Source: Halopenitus persicus
GTDB taxonomy: Archaea; Halobacteriota; Halobacteria; Halobacteriales; Haloferacaceae
Assembly: GCF_900107205.1 (NCBI RefSeq)
Contig: NZ_FNPC01000011.1
Span: forward strand, 1 to 64,000
DNA length: 64,000 nt
Reading direction: 5' to 3'
Positions 26,225 to 34,697 of the stretch are shown piece by piece (position 1 is the stretch's first letter; each line of letters starts with the position of its first letter). Made by a program: the position numbers and the translations under genes. Under the pieces are notes generated by a model, which was not told where the DNA came from, made no database searches, and worked only from the letters and a program-made list of their open reading frames with translations.

Positions 26225-27193
26225 TCACTCCCGCGAGGGGAGATCCGGCTCGTAGCCGACGGCGTCGACGGCCATGTCAAGCACCGCCTCGACGTTCTCG
26301 TCCTCGGTGACGCTCATATAGGCGTCGGCCTCGACGTCGGTCGACCGGTCCCGCTTGTTGCAGACCGTAAGCAGGGGAACGTCCGCGCCGAACAGCGACG
26401 CCAGCTCGTCGCGCAGCGCCAGCTGGACGTCGATCGGGTACCCGCAGTCGCCCGAGGCGTCGACGACGAAGAGGACGCAGTCGGCGAGGTGCTCGAGCGC
26501 GGAGACTGCCTGCAGCTCGATGTCGTTGCGCTCCTCCAGCGGGCGGTCGAGCAGCCCCGGCGTATCGACGATCTGATAGCGGACGTGGTCGCGTTCGAAG
26601 TGGCCGATCTGCACGCCGCGGGTGGTGAAGGGGTACTCGGCGATCTCGTTGGAGGCGCGGGTGACCCGGTTGACGAACGAGGACTTGCCGACGTTCGGGT
26701 AGCCGGCGACGACGATCGCGGGTTCGTCGGTTCGGATGTCGGGCAGCGTCTTCAGGTCGTCGCGGGCGTCGCCGATCAGGCGGAGGTCGTCCGCGACCTC
26801 CTCGGCGACGTCGGCCATCCGGGCGAACGCCTGCTTGCGGTGTTTCCGCGCCGTGTCGACGTCGCTCCGGCGGATCTTCGTGGTGTACTCGTCGCGGATC
26901 GACTCGATCTGGCGGCTCGCCCACATCACCTCCGAGAGCGACTGGCGGAGCTCGTCGACGTCGACGATCGCGTCCGCGAGCTCGTAGTAGAACGGGTCGA
27001 CGTCGTACTCGAAGTCGGGCCAGGACGTCACCACGTTCGAGAGGTTATCGGAGAGCACGTTGCCGGCGGTCCGCAGCATCGACTCCTGGGCCTCGTGGCC
27101 GGACTTCGCCCGGCCGGCTCGCGCGGCCCGCGAGAACGCCTTGTCGATGAGTTCCTCCGCGCGCGGGGTCGTCTGGAGGTCCTCGAATATCAT
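26225..27193 (-). CDS. NOG1-like GTPase
   Basis: A 322-residue Obg-related GTPase of the Nog1 branch, which in eukaryotes acts in 60S ribosome assembly. The N-terminal helical domain (about 1-155) precedes the G domain with P-loop GYPNVGKSS (164-172), DTPGLLDRP and NKRD. No C-terminal extension is present, as in archaeal homologs. The RNase P RNA gene ends about 70 bases upstream on the same strand, so the two could share a transcript. Start ATG 27193 is followed by IFEDLQTTP, the usual family start. Confidence 0.9.
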   Translation of the reverse strand: MIFEDLQTTPRAEELIDKAFSRAARAGRAKSGHEAQESMLRTAGNVLSDNLSNVVTSWPDFEYDVDPFYYELADAIVDVDELRQSLSEVMWASRQIESIRDEYTTKIRRSDVDTARKHRKQAFARMADVAEEVADDLRLIGDARDDLKTLPDIRTDEPAIVVAGYPNVGKSSFVNRVTRASNEIAEYPFTTRGVQIGHFERDHVRYQIVDTPGLLDRPLEERNDIELQAVSALEHLADCVLFVVDASGDCGYPIDVQLALRDELASLFGADVPLLTVCNKRDRSTDVEADAYMSVTEDENVEAVLDMAVDAVGYEPDLPSRE

Positions 27194-27263
27194 ACGTCCG
27201 GTTGCGCGTGAACGCGTATAAGGGCGTCCGTTCGGCCGGAACGACGCCGCCGCTGGCGAATGG

Positions 27264-27624
27264 TGGCGGACTGAGGGGAGTAAGCCCCCTTCCGTTCGGC
27301 TCGACATTCGGCTGAGCGTCCGCGCCGTGGCCGGACTACCTATCGGCGCGGACTTGCACCGGCGAGGATTCGCCGTTCCATCCCTTCCTGCCCGTCTGCG
27401 ACGCAGTGCGCCGCGTGTCCCTCGGCGGGTTAGCTCCCTTCCCTTGCGGGTCGGTTCGCACGCCTCATCGGTCGGGGCAGGGGGTCTCGTTTCTGTTCCA
27501 GCGCCAGCCGTCTCCGACTCCGGGCTTGCGCCCGGTCGCCCGTCCGGCCGGTGGGGGGACTTTCCTCATGCGTTGGGCGGCGGGGCCGCCCGCGGCACGG
27601 GGGTCGAGCTCCCTCTGTCCACGC
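27264..27624 (-). ncRNA. rnpB: RNase P RNA (archaeal type A)
   Basis: The catalytic RNA that trims tRNA 5' ends. On the minus strand it shows the universal core atgaggaaagtcccccc (around 27552-27570), the acagaaacgag segment (about 27487-27499) and the 3' core ggaagggggcttactc (about 27276-27293). The 5' strand GTGGACAGAGGGAG (27609-27622) pairs with the 3' strand CTCCCCTCAGTCCGC (about 27266-27280) as helix P1, which sets the ends to within a few bases. The length of about 360 nt is normal. A TATA-like ccttatcc lies about 25 bases upstream. Protein-like frames across it are spurious. Confidence 0.93.
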
Positions 27625-27683
27625 GGCGGTAGGCGATCGCTCGGGATAAGGATTCCGTCGCCGCAGACGTCGCCGACGGCGCC

Positions 27684-28085
27684 TCACCGCGTCGGCCCGT
27701 CCGCGCTCTGAACCTTCCAGCCCCCCTCGACGTCGCCCGCACGATCGACGTACTCGATCGCCGTGTTCTCGTCGACGACGGCGACCTCGGCGGCGGTTTC
27801 GTCCGTGGACCCGGTGTTCCCGTCGTCATCGACCTCGATCCGCTCGACGCGAAACGGGACGTCGAGGTTGTTCCCGCAGCAGCCGATGTCGACGAACTCC
27901 TCGGTCACGTCGCCGACCGAGACCTCGCCGAGCGTTCGGCGGAAGTAGCCCCGATAGCGGTCGGCGTCGATCTGGGAGCGAACCCAGCCGCTCACGCCCT
28001 CCGGCATCGAGAGGACGACCCGCGTCGCGGTCGGTCGCGCCGGCGTTGCGGTCGCCGTCGAGTCCGTCGGGTCGGACTGTGACAT
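27684..28085 (-). CDS. Conserved-looking protein of unknown function, CC motif
   Basis: A 133-residue acidic protein. Its conserved-looking middle reads VVLSMPEGVSGWVRSQIDADRY and FVDIGCCGNNLDVPFRVERI, with a Cys-Cys pair. No function is recognised. The start at 28085 (MSQSDPTDS) is chosen because upstream in-frame codons are not conserved-looking. It lies upstream of the RNase P RNA gene and diverges from secF. The adjacent cysteines could bind metal or redox partners, which is speculation. Confidence 0.6.
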   Translation of the reverse strand: MSQSDPTDSTATATPARPTATRVVLSMPEGVSGWVRSQIDADRYRGYFRRTLGEVSVGDVTEEFVDIGCCGNNLDVPFRVERIEVDDDGNTGSTDETAAEVAVVDENTAIEYVDRAGDVEGGWKVQSADGPTR

Positions 28086-28291
28086 ATCCACCCATACGGG
28101 GCGACGGGAGTAACGCCTTTCGGCGATCACGGCGATCGCCGCCGCGACTTCGACGGGCACCGTGGATACGGAGGGCGGTCGTCGGGGGAGAGACGCGGGT
28201 TGACCGCCGGCACGGCCGAGGAGCCGATCGACGGACGTCGTGGCTGGCGATAAGAAAGCTTATTCGGCGCGCAGCCGGACCCCGGAAACAT

Positions 28292-29212
28292 ATGGTAGCG
28301 ATCGAGGTACCGGAGGTCGAGTACACGGACTACACCAACCGCCAGCTGGTCGCGATCCCGCTCGCGGTCCTGGCGGTGGCGCTTGTGATCCTCGGCGGGT
28401 GGTACCTCGCGACGGGTGCCCCGGCGGATCTGGGCGTCGAGTTCACGGGCGGCGCCGAACTGCGGCTGTCGGCGTCCGAGACGTCGGACCTCGAGATGGG
28501 AACCCCCGAGGCGCGGGCACGGCTCGAGGACCCGGACACCTTCTCGATCGAGCCCTCCTCGGTCCAGTACGTGCCGGGCGACGAGACCTACATCGTGACG
28601 TTCCGTCCGGAGGACCTGCCGCAGGGGGCCGAAAGCGGCGACTTCGGCGACATCGCGGGCGAGGCCGAGGACGCCGGCTTCGCGGTCACCGGCGAGGACA
28701 TCGTCTCCCCGAGCTTCGGCAGCGGCGTGCAGACCCAGGCGCTCGGCGGGGTCGTGATCGCGTTCCTCGGGATGAGCGTGCTCGTCTTCGCGATGTTCCG
28801 GACGTTCATTCCGTCGATCGCGGTCGTCATCTCGGCGTTCTCCGACATCGTCATCCCGGTCGCCGTGATGAACCTCCTCGGGATCGAGATGACGCTCGGG
28901 ACGGTCGCGGCGCTGCTGATGATCATCGGGTACTCGGTCGACTCGGACATCCTGTTGAACAACTCCGTGTTGCGCCGGACCGGCGACTTCTACGAGTCCG
29001 TTCAGCGCGCGATGCGCACCGGCGTGACGATGACGATCACCTCCATCGCCGCGATGATCGTGATGGCGATCGTCGCGTGGATATTCGGGATCGACCTGCT
29101 CAGAAACATCGGCGTGATCCTCGCCGTCGGGCTGTGTGCGGACCTGATGAACACGTATCTGCTCAACGTCTCGCTGCTTCGCTGGTACTCCTTCGAGGGG
29201 GTGCGACGATAG
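28292..29212 (+). CDS. secF: Protein export protein SecF
   Basis: A subunit of the SecDF membrane complex that helps Sec-dependent export using the ion gradient. It has 306 residues, with a first membrane helix at about 16-38, an extracellular domain, and five more helices. The signature region is GSGVQTQALGGVVIAFLGMS and MIIGYSVDSDILLNN. The TATA-like cttattc lies about 30 bases before the ATG. The stop codon is directly followed by the secD ATG. The archaeal F-then-D order is the reverse of the bacterial one. Confidence 0.95.
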   Translation: MVAIEVPEVEYTDYTNRQLVAIPLAVLAVALVILGGWYLATGAPADLGVEFTGGAELRLSASETSDLEMGTPEARARLEDPDTFSIEPSSVQYVPGDETYIVTFRPEDLPQGAESGDFGDIAGEAEDAGFAVTGEDIVSPSFGSGVQTQALGGVVIAFLGMSVLVFAMFRTFIPSIAVVISAFSDIVIPVAVMNLLGIEMTLGTVAALLMIIGYSVDSDILLNNSVLRRTGDFYESVQRAMRTGVTMTITSIAAMIVMAIVAWIFGIDLLRNIGVILAVGLCADLMNTYLLNVSLLRWYSFEGVRR

Positions 29213-30832
29213 ATGATCGACTCGATCAAGCGCCACTGGCGCGTCGGACTCCTCGTCGTCGCGGTGCTGGCCGCGACGGTCGTCCTCTTCGCCCCGCAGT
29301 TCGCGCCGACCGCCGGCGCGGAGGGGATCGGCGCGGACGACGGCGCCAACGGCACCGCCGACGGACTGACGAACCTCCAGTTCGGGCTCGACCTCGACGG
29401 CGGAACGCGGATCCGTGCGCCGCTCGTCGGGTACACCGCGACGGACGTCGCCTTCCAGGGAGATGACCCGGCGACGGTCGCGAGCAACGTGGCGGGGGAG
29501 CTGTCGAACACGACGAGCACGAGCGTCAACGCGGAGTTGCGCGATCCCGCCGAGGGCGGCACCGGGGCCGTCGAGGTGACCGACACGAACGTCTCCGAGA
29601 CGGAGTTCACCGCGGCGATCGAGGCCGCCGGCTACACCTACGAGGGCGTCCGGCCGGGGGTCACCGAGGAGACCCGAGAGGCGACCATCGAGGTCATCGA
29701 GGGGAAGATCAACGAGGCCGGACTCTCGGGCGGCAGCGTCCGCGAGATCGTCGACGCGAACGGGCGCTCGTTCGTCCTGATCGAGGTGCCCGGCGAGGAC
29801 CGCCAGGACGTCGAGGAGCTGATCGCCGAGCGCGGGACCGTTCGGATTGACATCTTCATTCCGAACGACGGAAACGGGACCCGCAACCGTGGGGTGGTGA
29901 CCCAGGACGACTTCGAGAACGTCGGGACCGCCAGTCGCGGCCAGAGCAACCAGGCGTACGTTCCGGTCTCGGTCGTCGACACCGCGCCGGAGGGACAGGC
30001 GACGCCGGCACAGCAGCTTCAGCAGGCGGTCAGCCAGGCGGACGCCGCCGCCGGAAACCCCGGAACCGACGGCTGGCGATGTACCGCGGACTACGCCGAA
30101 AGCGAGGAGCCGTGCCTCCTGCTTGTGGTCGACGGCGAGGTCGTCAACTCCTTCGGGATGGACGGCGACCTGCTCCGCAGCATGACGAGCGGGTCCTGGG
30201 CGAACGATCCCGGCTTCCGGCTGACGACCGGGACCGCCGAGGGCTCCTTCGAGCGCGCCCAGCAGATCTCGATCAACCTGCGTGCCGGCGCCCTGCCGGC
30301 CGAGCTGGGCGATGGGTCCTCCTCGTACATCTCCCCGACACAGGGCGAGCAGTTCAAGACCTACTCGCTGATCACGGGGATCCTCTCCGTGTTCGCCGTG
30401 GCCGGGATGGTGTTCCTGCGCTACCGCGAACCCACGGTCGCGCTGCCGATGATCGTGACCGCGCTGACGGAGGTGTACACCCTGCTCGGGTTCGCCGCGC
30501 TCCTCGGCTATCCGCTCGATCTCGCGGTCATCGCCGGGTTCATCGCGGTGGTCGGGACCGGCGTCGACGACCTCGTGATCATCGCCGACGAGGTGATGAG
30601 CGAGGGCGACGTCAGCTCGAAGAAGGTCTTCGACTCCCGGTTCCGGCGGGCGTTCTGGGTGATCGGCGCCGCGGCGGCGACGACGATCATCGCGATGTCG
30701 CCGCTGATGGTGTTGAGCCTCGGGGATCTGTCCGGGTTCGCCATCTTCACCATCCTCGGCGTCCTCATCGGCGTCCTCGTCACCCGGCCGGCCTACGGGG
30801 ACATCCTCCGGATGCTGCTGACCGACCGGTGA
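29213..30832 (+). CDS. secD: Protein export protein SecD
   Basis: The large SecDF subunit, 539 residues. One N-terminal helix (about 12-28), a large outer domain with LQFGLDLDGGTRIRAPL and the P1-type repeat, then five helices containing FKTYSLITGILSVFAVAGM and AVVGTGVDDLVIIADEV, where the charged residues for ion coupling sit. It begins one base after the secF stop with no spacer, so translation is coupled. A 22-bp tandem repeat begins inside its last codons. Confidence 0.95.
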   Translation: MIDSIKRHWRVGLLVVAVLAATVVLFAPQFAPTAGAEGIGADDGANGTADGLTNLQFGLDLDGGTRIRAPLVGYTATDVAFQGDDPATVASNVAGELSNTTSTSVNAELRDPAEGGTGAVEVTDTNVSETEFTAAIEAAGYTYEGVRPGVTEETREATIEVIEGKINEAGLSGGSVREIVDANGRSFVLIEVPGEDRQDVEELIAERGTVRIDIFIPNDGNGTRNRGVVTQDDFENVGTASRGQSNQAYVPVSVVDTAPEGQATPAQQLQQAVSQADAAAGNPGTDGWRCTADYAESEEPCLLLVVDGEVVNSFGMDGDLLRSMTSGSWANDPGFRLTTGTAEGSFERAQQISINLRAGALPAELGDGSSSYISPTQGEQFKTYSLITGILSVFAVAGMVFLRYREPTVALPMIVTALTEVYTLLGFAALLGYPLDLAVIAGFIAVVGTGVDDLVIIADEVMSEGDVSSKKVFDSRFRRAFWVIGAAAATTIIAMSPLMVLSLGDLSGFAIFTILGVLIGVLVTRPAYGDILRMLLTDR

Positions 30833-30884
30833 CCGGCTGTTGACCGACCGGCGACCGACTGCTGGCCGACCGGCGAGTCAGCAA
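30819..30884. repeat. 22-bp tandem repeat starting in the secD stop region
   Basis: Three imperfect 22-base units at 30819-30840, 30841-30862 and 30863-30884 (core tgaccgaccggcgaccg). The first unit contains the last four codons and the TGA stop (30830-30832) of secD, so the array seems to have grown out of the gene end. Confidence 0.8.
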
Positions 30885-30962
30885 GCGCCGATGACCGATC
30901 CCGAAGCCGACGACCCTTCCTCCGAATGCCGCCGGCGGTGACGAACGGAACCCGGAACGCGC

Positions 30963-31706
30963 TCAAAACTCCTCGAGTCCCGACTGTTCGTGGGCCGCAA
31001 GCAGCCGCTCGCACGTCCGCCAGGACCGGCGCGCACAGTCGGGGACGTCGCCGGTATCGTCCACGTACGCCTCCAGAAACGCCGCGGTGGTCGGGTCGCT
31101 CGGGTACCCGCTGCCGACGCCGTCGTACTCGGGGAACCGGTCGTCGATCGCCTCGATGCGACGGTCGCGTTCGACCTTGGCCACGATCGAGGCGGCGCCC
31201 ACGAGCGGCGAGTCGGCGTCTGCGCCGTGACGGGCGGTGACCGAGACGCTCGGCGAGTCGTCACGGCTCGTTTCCCGCGAAAGCGCCTCCTCGAGGGCCT
31301 CCCGGACGCGACGGCCGAACCGATCCTCGGAGACGTCCCCGGCGTCGACGAGCAGGCGAAGCGGCTGCGGGAGCTCAATCGACGGATCGGCCGACGATGA
31401 ATCGGCCGACGACGAATCGGTCGACGCGAGGAGGTCCAGAACCGCGCGCGCCTGCGCCGCGACGGTGAGCGTGTTCATATCGGTCTCGGGATCGTCGATC
31501 TCGGCTGGTTCGATCGCGGCGACGCCGACGTCGACGCCGGGGCTCGCCCGCAGGCGTTCGTCGAGGGCGTCGCGACGCGCGGGGGCGACCCGCTTCGAGT
31601 CGTCGATCCCGTCCGGAAGGTCCGCGGGGTCCGCCCGAACGGCGGCGGCGACCATCGGTCCGAGCACGGGCCCCTTCCCGGCCTCGTCGGCGCCGATCCG
31701 TGCCAC
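30963..31706 (-). CDS. rnhB: Ribonuclease HII
   Basis: Removes RNA from RNA/DNA hybrids and single ribonucleotides from DNA. It has 247 residues. The acidic active site shows ADEAGKGPVLGPMV (D7, E8), LLVDAGD and the later SGYPSDP segment. An in-frame 15-base repeat encodes SSSADSSSADPS in a surface loop (about residues 96-108; DNA about 31380-31425), which is longer than usual for the family. The start is GTG at 31706. It follows NAD kinase after 6 bases in one operon. Confidence 0.92.
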   Translation of the reverse strand: MARIGADEAGKGPVLGPMVAAAVRADPADLPDGIDDSKRVAPARRDALDERLRASPGVDVGVAAIEPAEIDDPETDMNTLTVAAQARAVLDLLASTDSSSADSSSADPSIELPQPLRLLVDAGDVSEDRFGRRVREALEEALSRETSRDDSPSVSVTARHGADADSPLVGAASIVAKVERDRRIEAIDDRFPEYDGVGSGYPSDPTTAAFLEAYVDDTGDVPDCARRSWRTCERLLAAHEQSGLEEF

Positions 31707-31712
31707 TCGGGA

Positions 31713-32540
31713 TCACTCCAGTTTGCCGAGCGCCTCGAAGAAGTCCGAGCGCGGGCCGGCGATCCGCATCGGAACGTCGGCCCGGGAGACGGTCACGTCG
31801 AGCGGGGGATCGAAGGCGGTCGGTCGTCGACCGTCGCTGATGACGACCGCCGACTCGGTGCCGGCAGCCGTGACCGTCACCGTGATCTCGGCGTCGGTGT
31901 CGACCGCGAGCGGCGCCATCCCCTCGTCGGCACACATCTCGTTGAGGACGATCGCCTCGACGCCCGGGTGGAGTATCGGCCCGTTCTCGGAGAGGTTGTA
32001 CGCCGTCGATCCGGTCTGGGTCGCCACGAGCACCCCGTCGGCGTGGGTGCCGGAGTACAAGGCGCCGCCGACGCGAACCTCGTAGTCGATCCCGCCGCCG
32101 CGGCCCCGTCGTTCGCCCTGAACCGTGATCTCGTTGGCCGCCGGGGTCGAGCGCCACTCGCCGACGCTCGCCACGAGCCGCGGCGCCTCGCGGACGTCCA
32201 TCTCCCCCTCGCGGAACGCGGTGACCTCCTCGAGGACCGCGTCCTCGGCGTCCTCGGGCGCGACCGCGTTGAGGAACCCGACCTCGCCGAGGTTGACGCC
32301 GAGGACCGGCGTGCCATCGGCGTTGCGGGCCGCAAACAGGAACGTCCCGTCGCCGCCGATCGCCACGACGAGGTCGCACTCGTCGAACGCCGAGACGGGG
32401 TCCCCCGCCGTCTCGAGCGCGTCGGCTGTCAGTTCGTCGATCCGGACGGCCACCCCGCGGTCGGCGAGCGAGTCGGCAAGCGAGTCGACGAGCGCTGCCG
32501 CACGGGGGTTCTCCTTCTGTGCGACGATCCCGACGTCCAT
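31713..32540 (-). CDS. nadK: NAD kinase
   Basis: Phosphorylates NAD to NADP. It has 275 residues. GGDGTFLFA (62-70) is the diphosphate-binding motif and NEMCADEGMAPLAVDTDAE contains the family NE segment; TGSTAYNLSENGPILHPGVE is also characteristic. The start at 32540 (MDVGIVAQKENPRAA) matches the first beta strand. It is the first gene of the pair with RNase HII, a link that looks organisational rather than functional. Confidence 0.93.
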   Translation of the reverse strand: MDVGIVAQKENPRAAALVDSLADSLADRGVAVRIDELTADALETAGDPVSAFDECDLVVAIGGDGTFLFAARNADGTPVLGVNLGEVGFLNAVAPEDAEDAVLEEVTAFREGEMDVREAPRLVASVGEWRSTPAANEITVQGERRGRGGGIDYEVRVGGALYSGTHADGVLVATQTGSTAYNLSENGPILHPGVEAIVLNEMCADEGMAPLAVDTDAEITVTVTAAGTESAVVISDGRRPTAFDPPLDVTVSRADVPMRIAGPRSDFFEALGKLE

Positions 32541-32738
32541 ACCGCCGGGTTCGGTTCCGTGGTAAAAAACCCACACGTAAAGTTTCAAGCCGCGACCCGC
32601 CCATCGGTCGGGTATGGGACGTCGTCGAGGGGGGACGCGAACGAGTCGGCGATCGGATGGCGAGCACCGACGCCATCACGGGAGGCCGACCAGCCGTCCC
32701 GACGGCTCGAGCCACGGCGACCGGCTCGGAGGACATCG

Positions 32739-34058
32739 ATGACCGAGGACCGGGCCGAGGACGAGCGTGACCCGGCCGAATCCGACCGGGAGGGAGACGA
32801 ACGCGACCCGGCCGAACCCGACCGGGACGGGGACGAGGACGCGGAGGAGGACTGGTTCGAACGGGCGCGCCGCGAACTCGCCGAATCGAGGGCGGACGAG
32901 GACGGGACGGACCGGACGACTGAAGACGGGACGAACGAGGCGGCCGAGGGCGGGACGAACCGGACGGACGAAGCGGACGAGGCGGAAGGAGGGGCCACGG
33001 AGGCCGACGAGCCGGGCGCCGGAGAAACGCACGACACCGGCGGCTTCGAGGACGACGCGACGAACGATGCGGCCGAAGGCGGAGTCAGGGGCGCCGATCC
33101 CGTCAACAGCTCCGGGATCGGGCTCGCTCGGGACGCCGGCGACTCCCGAAGCACCGGCGGCGGTCCGGGACCCGACGCCGATCCCGGTCCCGGTTCGGAG
33201 GCCGACGCCGAATTCGGTTCGGCCGGGAGCCCCCCCGACGCCCCGGGCGGCGGTTCGGACGGGGAGTTCGGCTTCGCGGAGTTCGGCGACACGGGTCCCG
33301 GCGAGGGATCCGCCGTCCCGCCGGGCGGGACGGACTTCGACGACGCCGATCTCGATTCCGACATCGAGCGAATGGATCTCGGGATCGAGGGCCTCGACGA
33401 GATGATCCTGGGCGGCGTCCCCCGCCGCTCGCTCATCACGACGATCGGCGCCGCCGGAACCGGGAAGACGACGTTCGCGCTCCAGTTCCTCCACGAGGCG
33501 CTCACGAACGGTGACCGCGGCGTCTACATCACTCTCGAGGAGAGCCGGGAGGCGATCCTCTCGACGGCCGAGGAGAAGGGGTACGACTTTCGCGAGTACG
33601 AGTCGGACGGGCTGCTCTCGGTCGTCTCGATCGATCCAATCGAGATGGCCAACTCGCTGGCCTCGATCGGCAACGAACTCGGCCGGCTCATCCGCGAGTT
33701 CGGCGCCGAGCGGCTGGTGTTGGACTCGGTGTCGCTGCTCGAGATGATGTACGACCACCCGGCCAAGCGCCGGTCGGAGATCTTCGATTTTACCAGGTCG
33801 CTCAAGGAGGCCGGCGTGACGACGATGCTCATCTCGGAGGCCAGCGAGTCGAATCCCTACGCCTCCAGACACGGGATCGTCGAGTACCTCACCGACGCCG
33901 TGTTCATCCTCCAGTACGTCCGTCCCTCCGACTTCCGCGAGACCCGGTTGGCGATCGAGATCCAGAAGATCCGCAACGCGAACCACTCCCGGGAGACGAA
34001 ACCCTACGAGATCACGAGCGAGGGGATCTCGGTGTATCAGCAGGCGAATATCTTCTAG
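32739..34058 (+). CDS. KaiC-like RecA-superfamily ATPase with long acidic leader
   Basis: A 439-residue protein. The first 205 residues are an acidic, Gly/Glu/Asp-rich disordered leader with repeated DRD, EGGTN and PGPG elements. A single KaiC domain follows, with DLGIEGLDEMILGGVPRRS, Walker A GAAGTGKTT (about 237-245) and Walker B LVLDSVSLLE. There is no duplicated domain, so it is not a clock KaiC but the archaeal single-domain type, often linked to signal transduction or motility. The start at 32739 is the ATG closest to coding composition; the length of the leader makes it uncertain. Confidence 0.82.
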   Translation: MTEDRAEDERDPAESDREGDERDPAEPDRDGDEDAEEDWFERARRELAESRADEDGTDRTTEDGTNEAAEGGTNRTDEADEAEGGATEADEPGAGETHDTGGFEDDATNDAAEGGVRGADPVNSSGIGLARDAGDSRSTGGGPGPDADPGPGSEADAEFGSAGSPPDAPGGGSDGEFGFAEFGDTGPGEGSAVPPGGTDFDDADLDSDIERMDLGIEGLDEMILGGVPRRSLITTIGAAGTGKTTFALQFLHEALTNGDRGVYITLEESREAILSTAEEKGYDFREYESDGLLSVVSIDPIEMANSLASIGNELGRLIREFGAERLVLDSVSLLEMMYDHPAKRRSEIFDFTRSLKEAGVTTMLISEASESNPYASRHGIVEYLTDAVFILQYVRPSDFRETRLAIEIQKIRNANHSRETKPYEITSEGISVYQQANIF

Positions 34059-34079
34059 CGTCGGGAGGCGCTGCGGTGT

Positions 34080-34190
34080 GACCGGGGAAACGAGCGACCG
34101 GAAGAGCGATCGTGATCGGAGAACGAGCGTTGGGACCGGAGAAGCGAGCGACCGGAAGAACGAGCGTTGGGACCGAAAGAACGAGCGCTT
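34080..34190. repeat. Imperfect 16-21-bp tandem repeat, six copies
   Basis: Six units begin at 34080, 34096, 34114, 34134, 34150 and 34171. All start gaccgg, gatcgg or gaccga, followed by a purine-rich half ending in an acgagc-like core. Alternate units carry an extra gttgg. The array lies between the convergent KaiC-like gene and the UspA gene. Confidence 0.8.
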
Positions 34191-34197
34191 CGTTCGG

Positions 34198-34617
34198 TCA
34201 CCGAACCACGGTCACCGGCACGGACGCCTTCCGAACGACGCCCTCGGCGACGCTGCCGAGCAGGACCCGGGAGACGCCGGTTCGGCCGTGGCTCCCGATG
34301 ACGATCAGGTCGACGTCCTCCGCCTCGGCGACCTCCCGGATGGTGTTCCCCGGGCTGCCGACCTCGGTCAGCGTCTCGACGTCGCGGTCGACGGTTCCGG
34401 CCGCGTTCGAGAGGATCGTCTCGGACCGCGTCGTCGCGTTCTCGTACCACTGCTCGACCGCGCCCGGCATTCCCAGCTCCGAGCCCGACGCCGACCGGGC
34501 GGGATTGATCACGTGTAACAACACCAGCTCCGCGTCCGGCCATTCCGTGGCGGCGAACGCCAGGGCGTCGGCCGAGCAGTCCGATCCGTCGACGGGGACG
34601 AGTATCCGTTTGGGCAT
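34198..34617 (-). CDS. Universal stress protein UspA family
   Basis: A 139-residue single-domain USP. It begins MPKRILVPVDGSDCSADAL, and the ATP-binding motif is GSHGRTGVSRVLLGSVAEGV with the typical G2xG9xGS spacing. Such proteins bind ATP and are induced under stress. The preceding gene on the same strand ends 80 bases upstream. The gene end abuts the tandem repeat. Confidence 0.9.
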   Translation of the reverse strand: MPKRILVPVDGSDCSADALAFAATEWPDAELVLLHVINPARSASGSELGMPGAVEQWYENATTRSETILSNAAGTVDRDVETLTEVGSPGNTIREVAEAEDVDLIVIGSHGRTGVSRVLLGSVAEGVVRKASVPVTVVR

Positions 34618-34697
34618 CGTACGGGGTTCGAGCGACTCCGTCAAAAAACGCCGGGGGCGACGATGCGACTCGGAAACGTCGGGAACGACGACGCGGC

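Noticed and set aside
27327-27711. Overlapping frames of about 100 codons, both strands
   Set aside because: They cover the RNase P RNA, whose core motifs and P1 pairing are clear; the translations are low-complexity.
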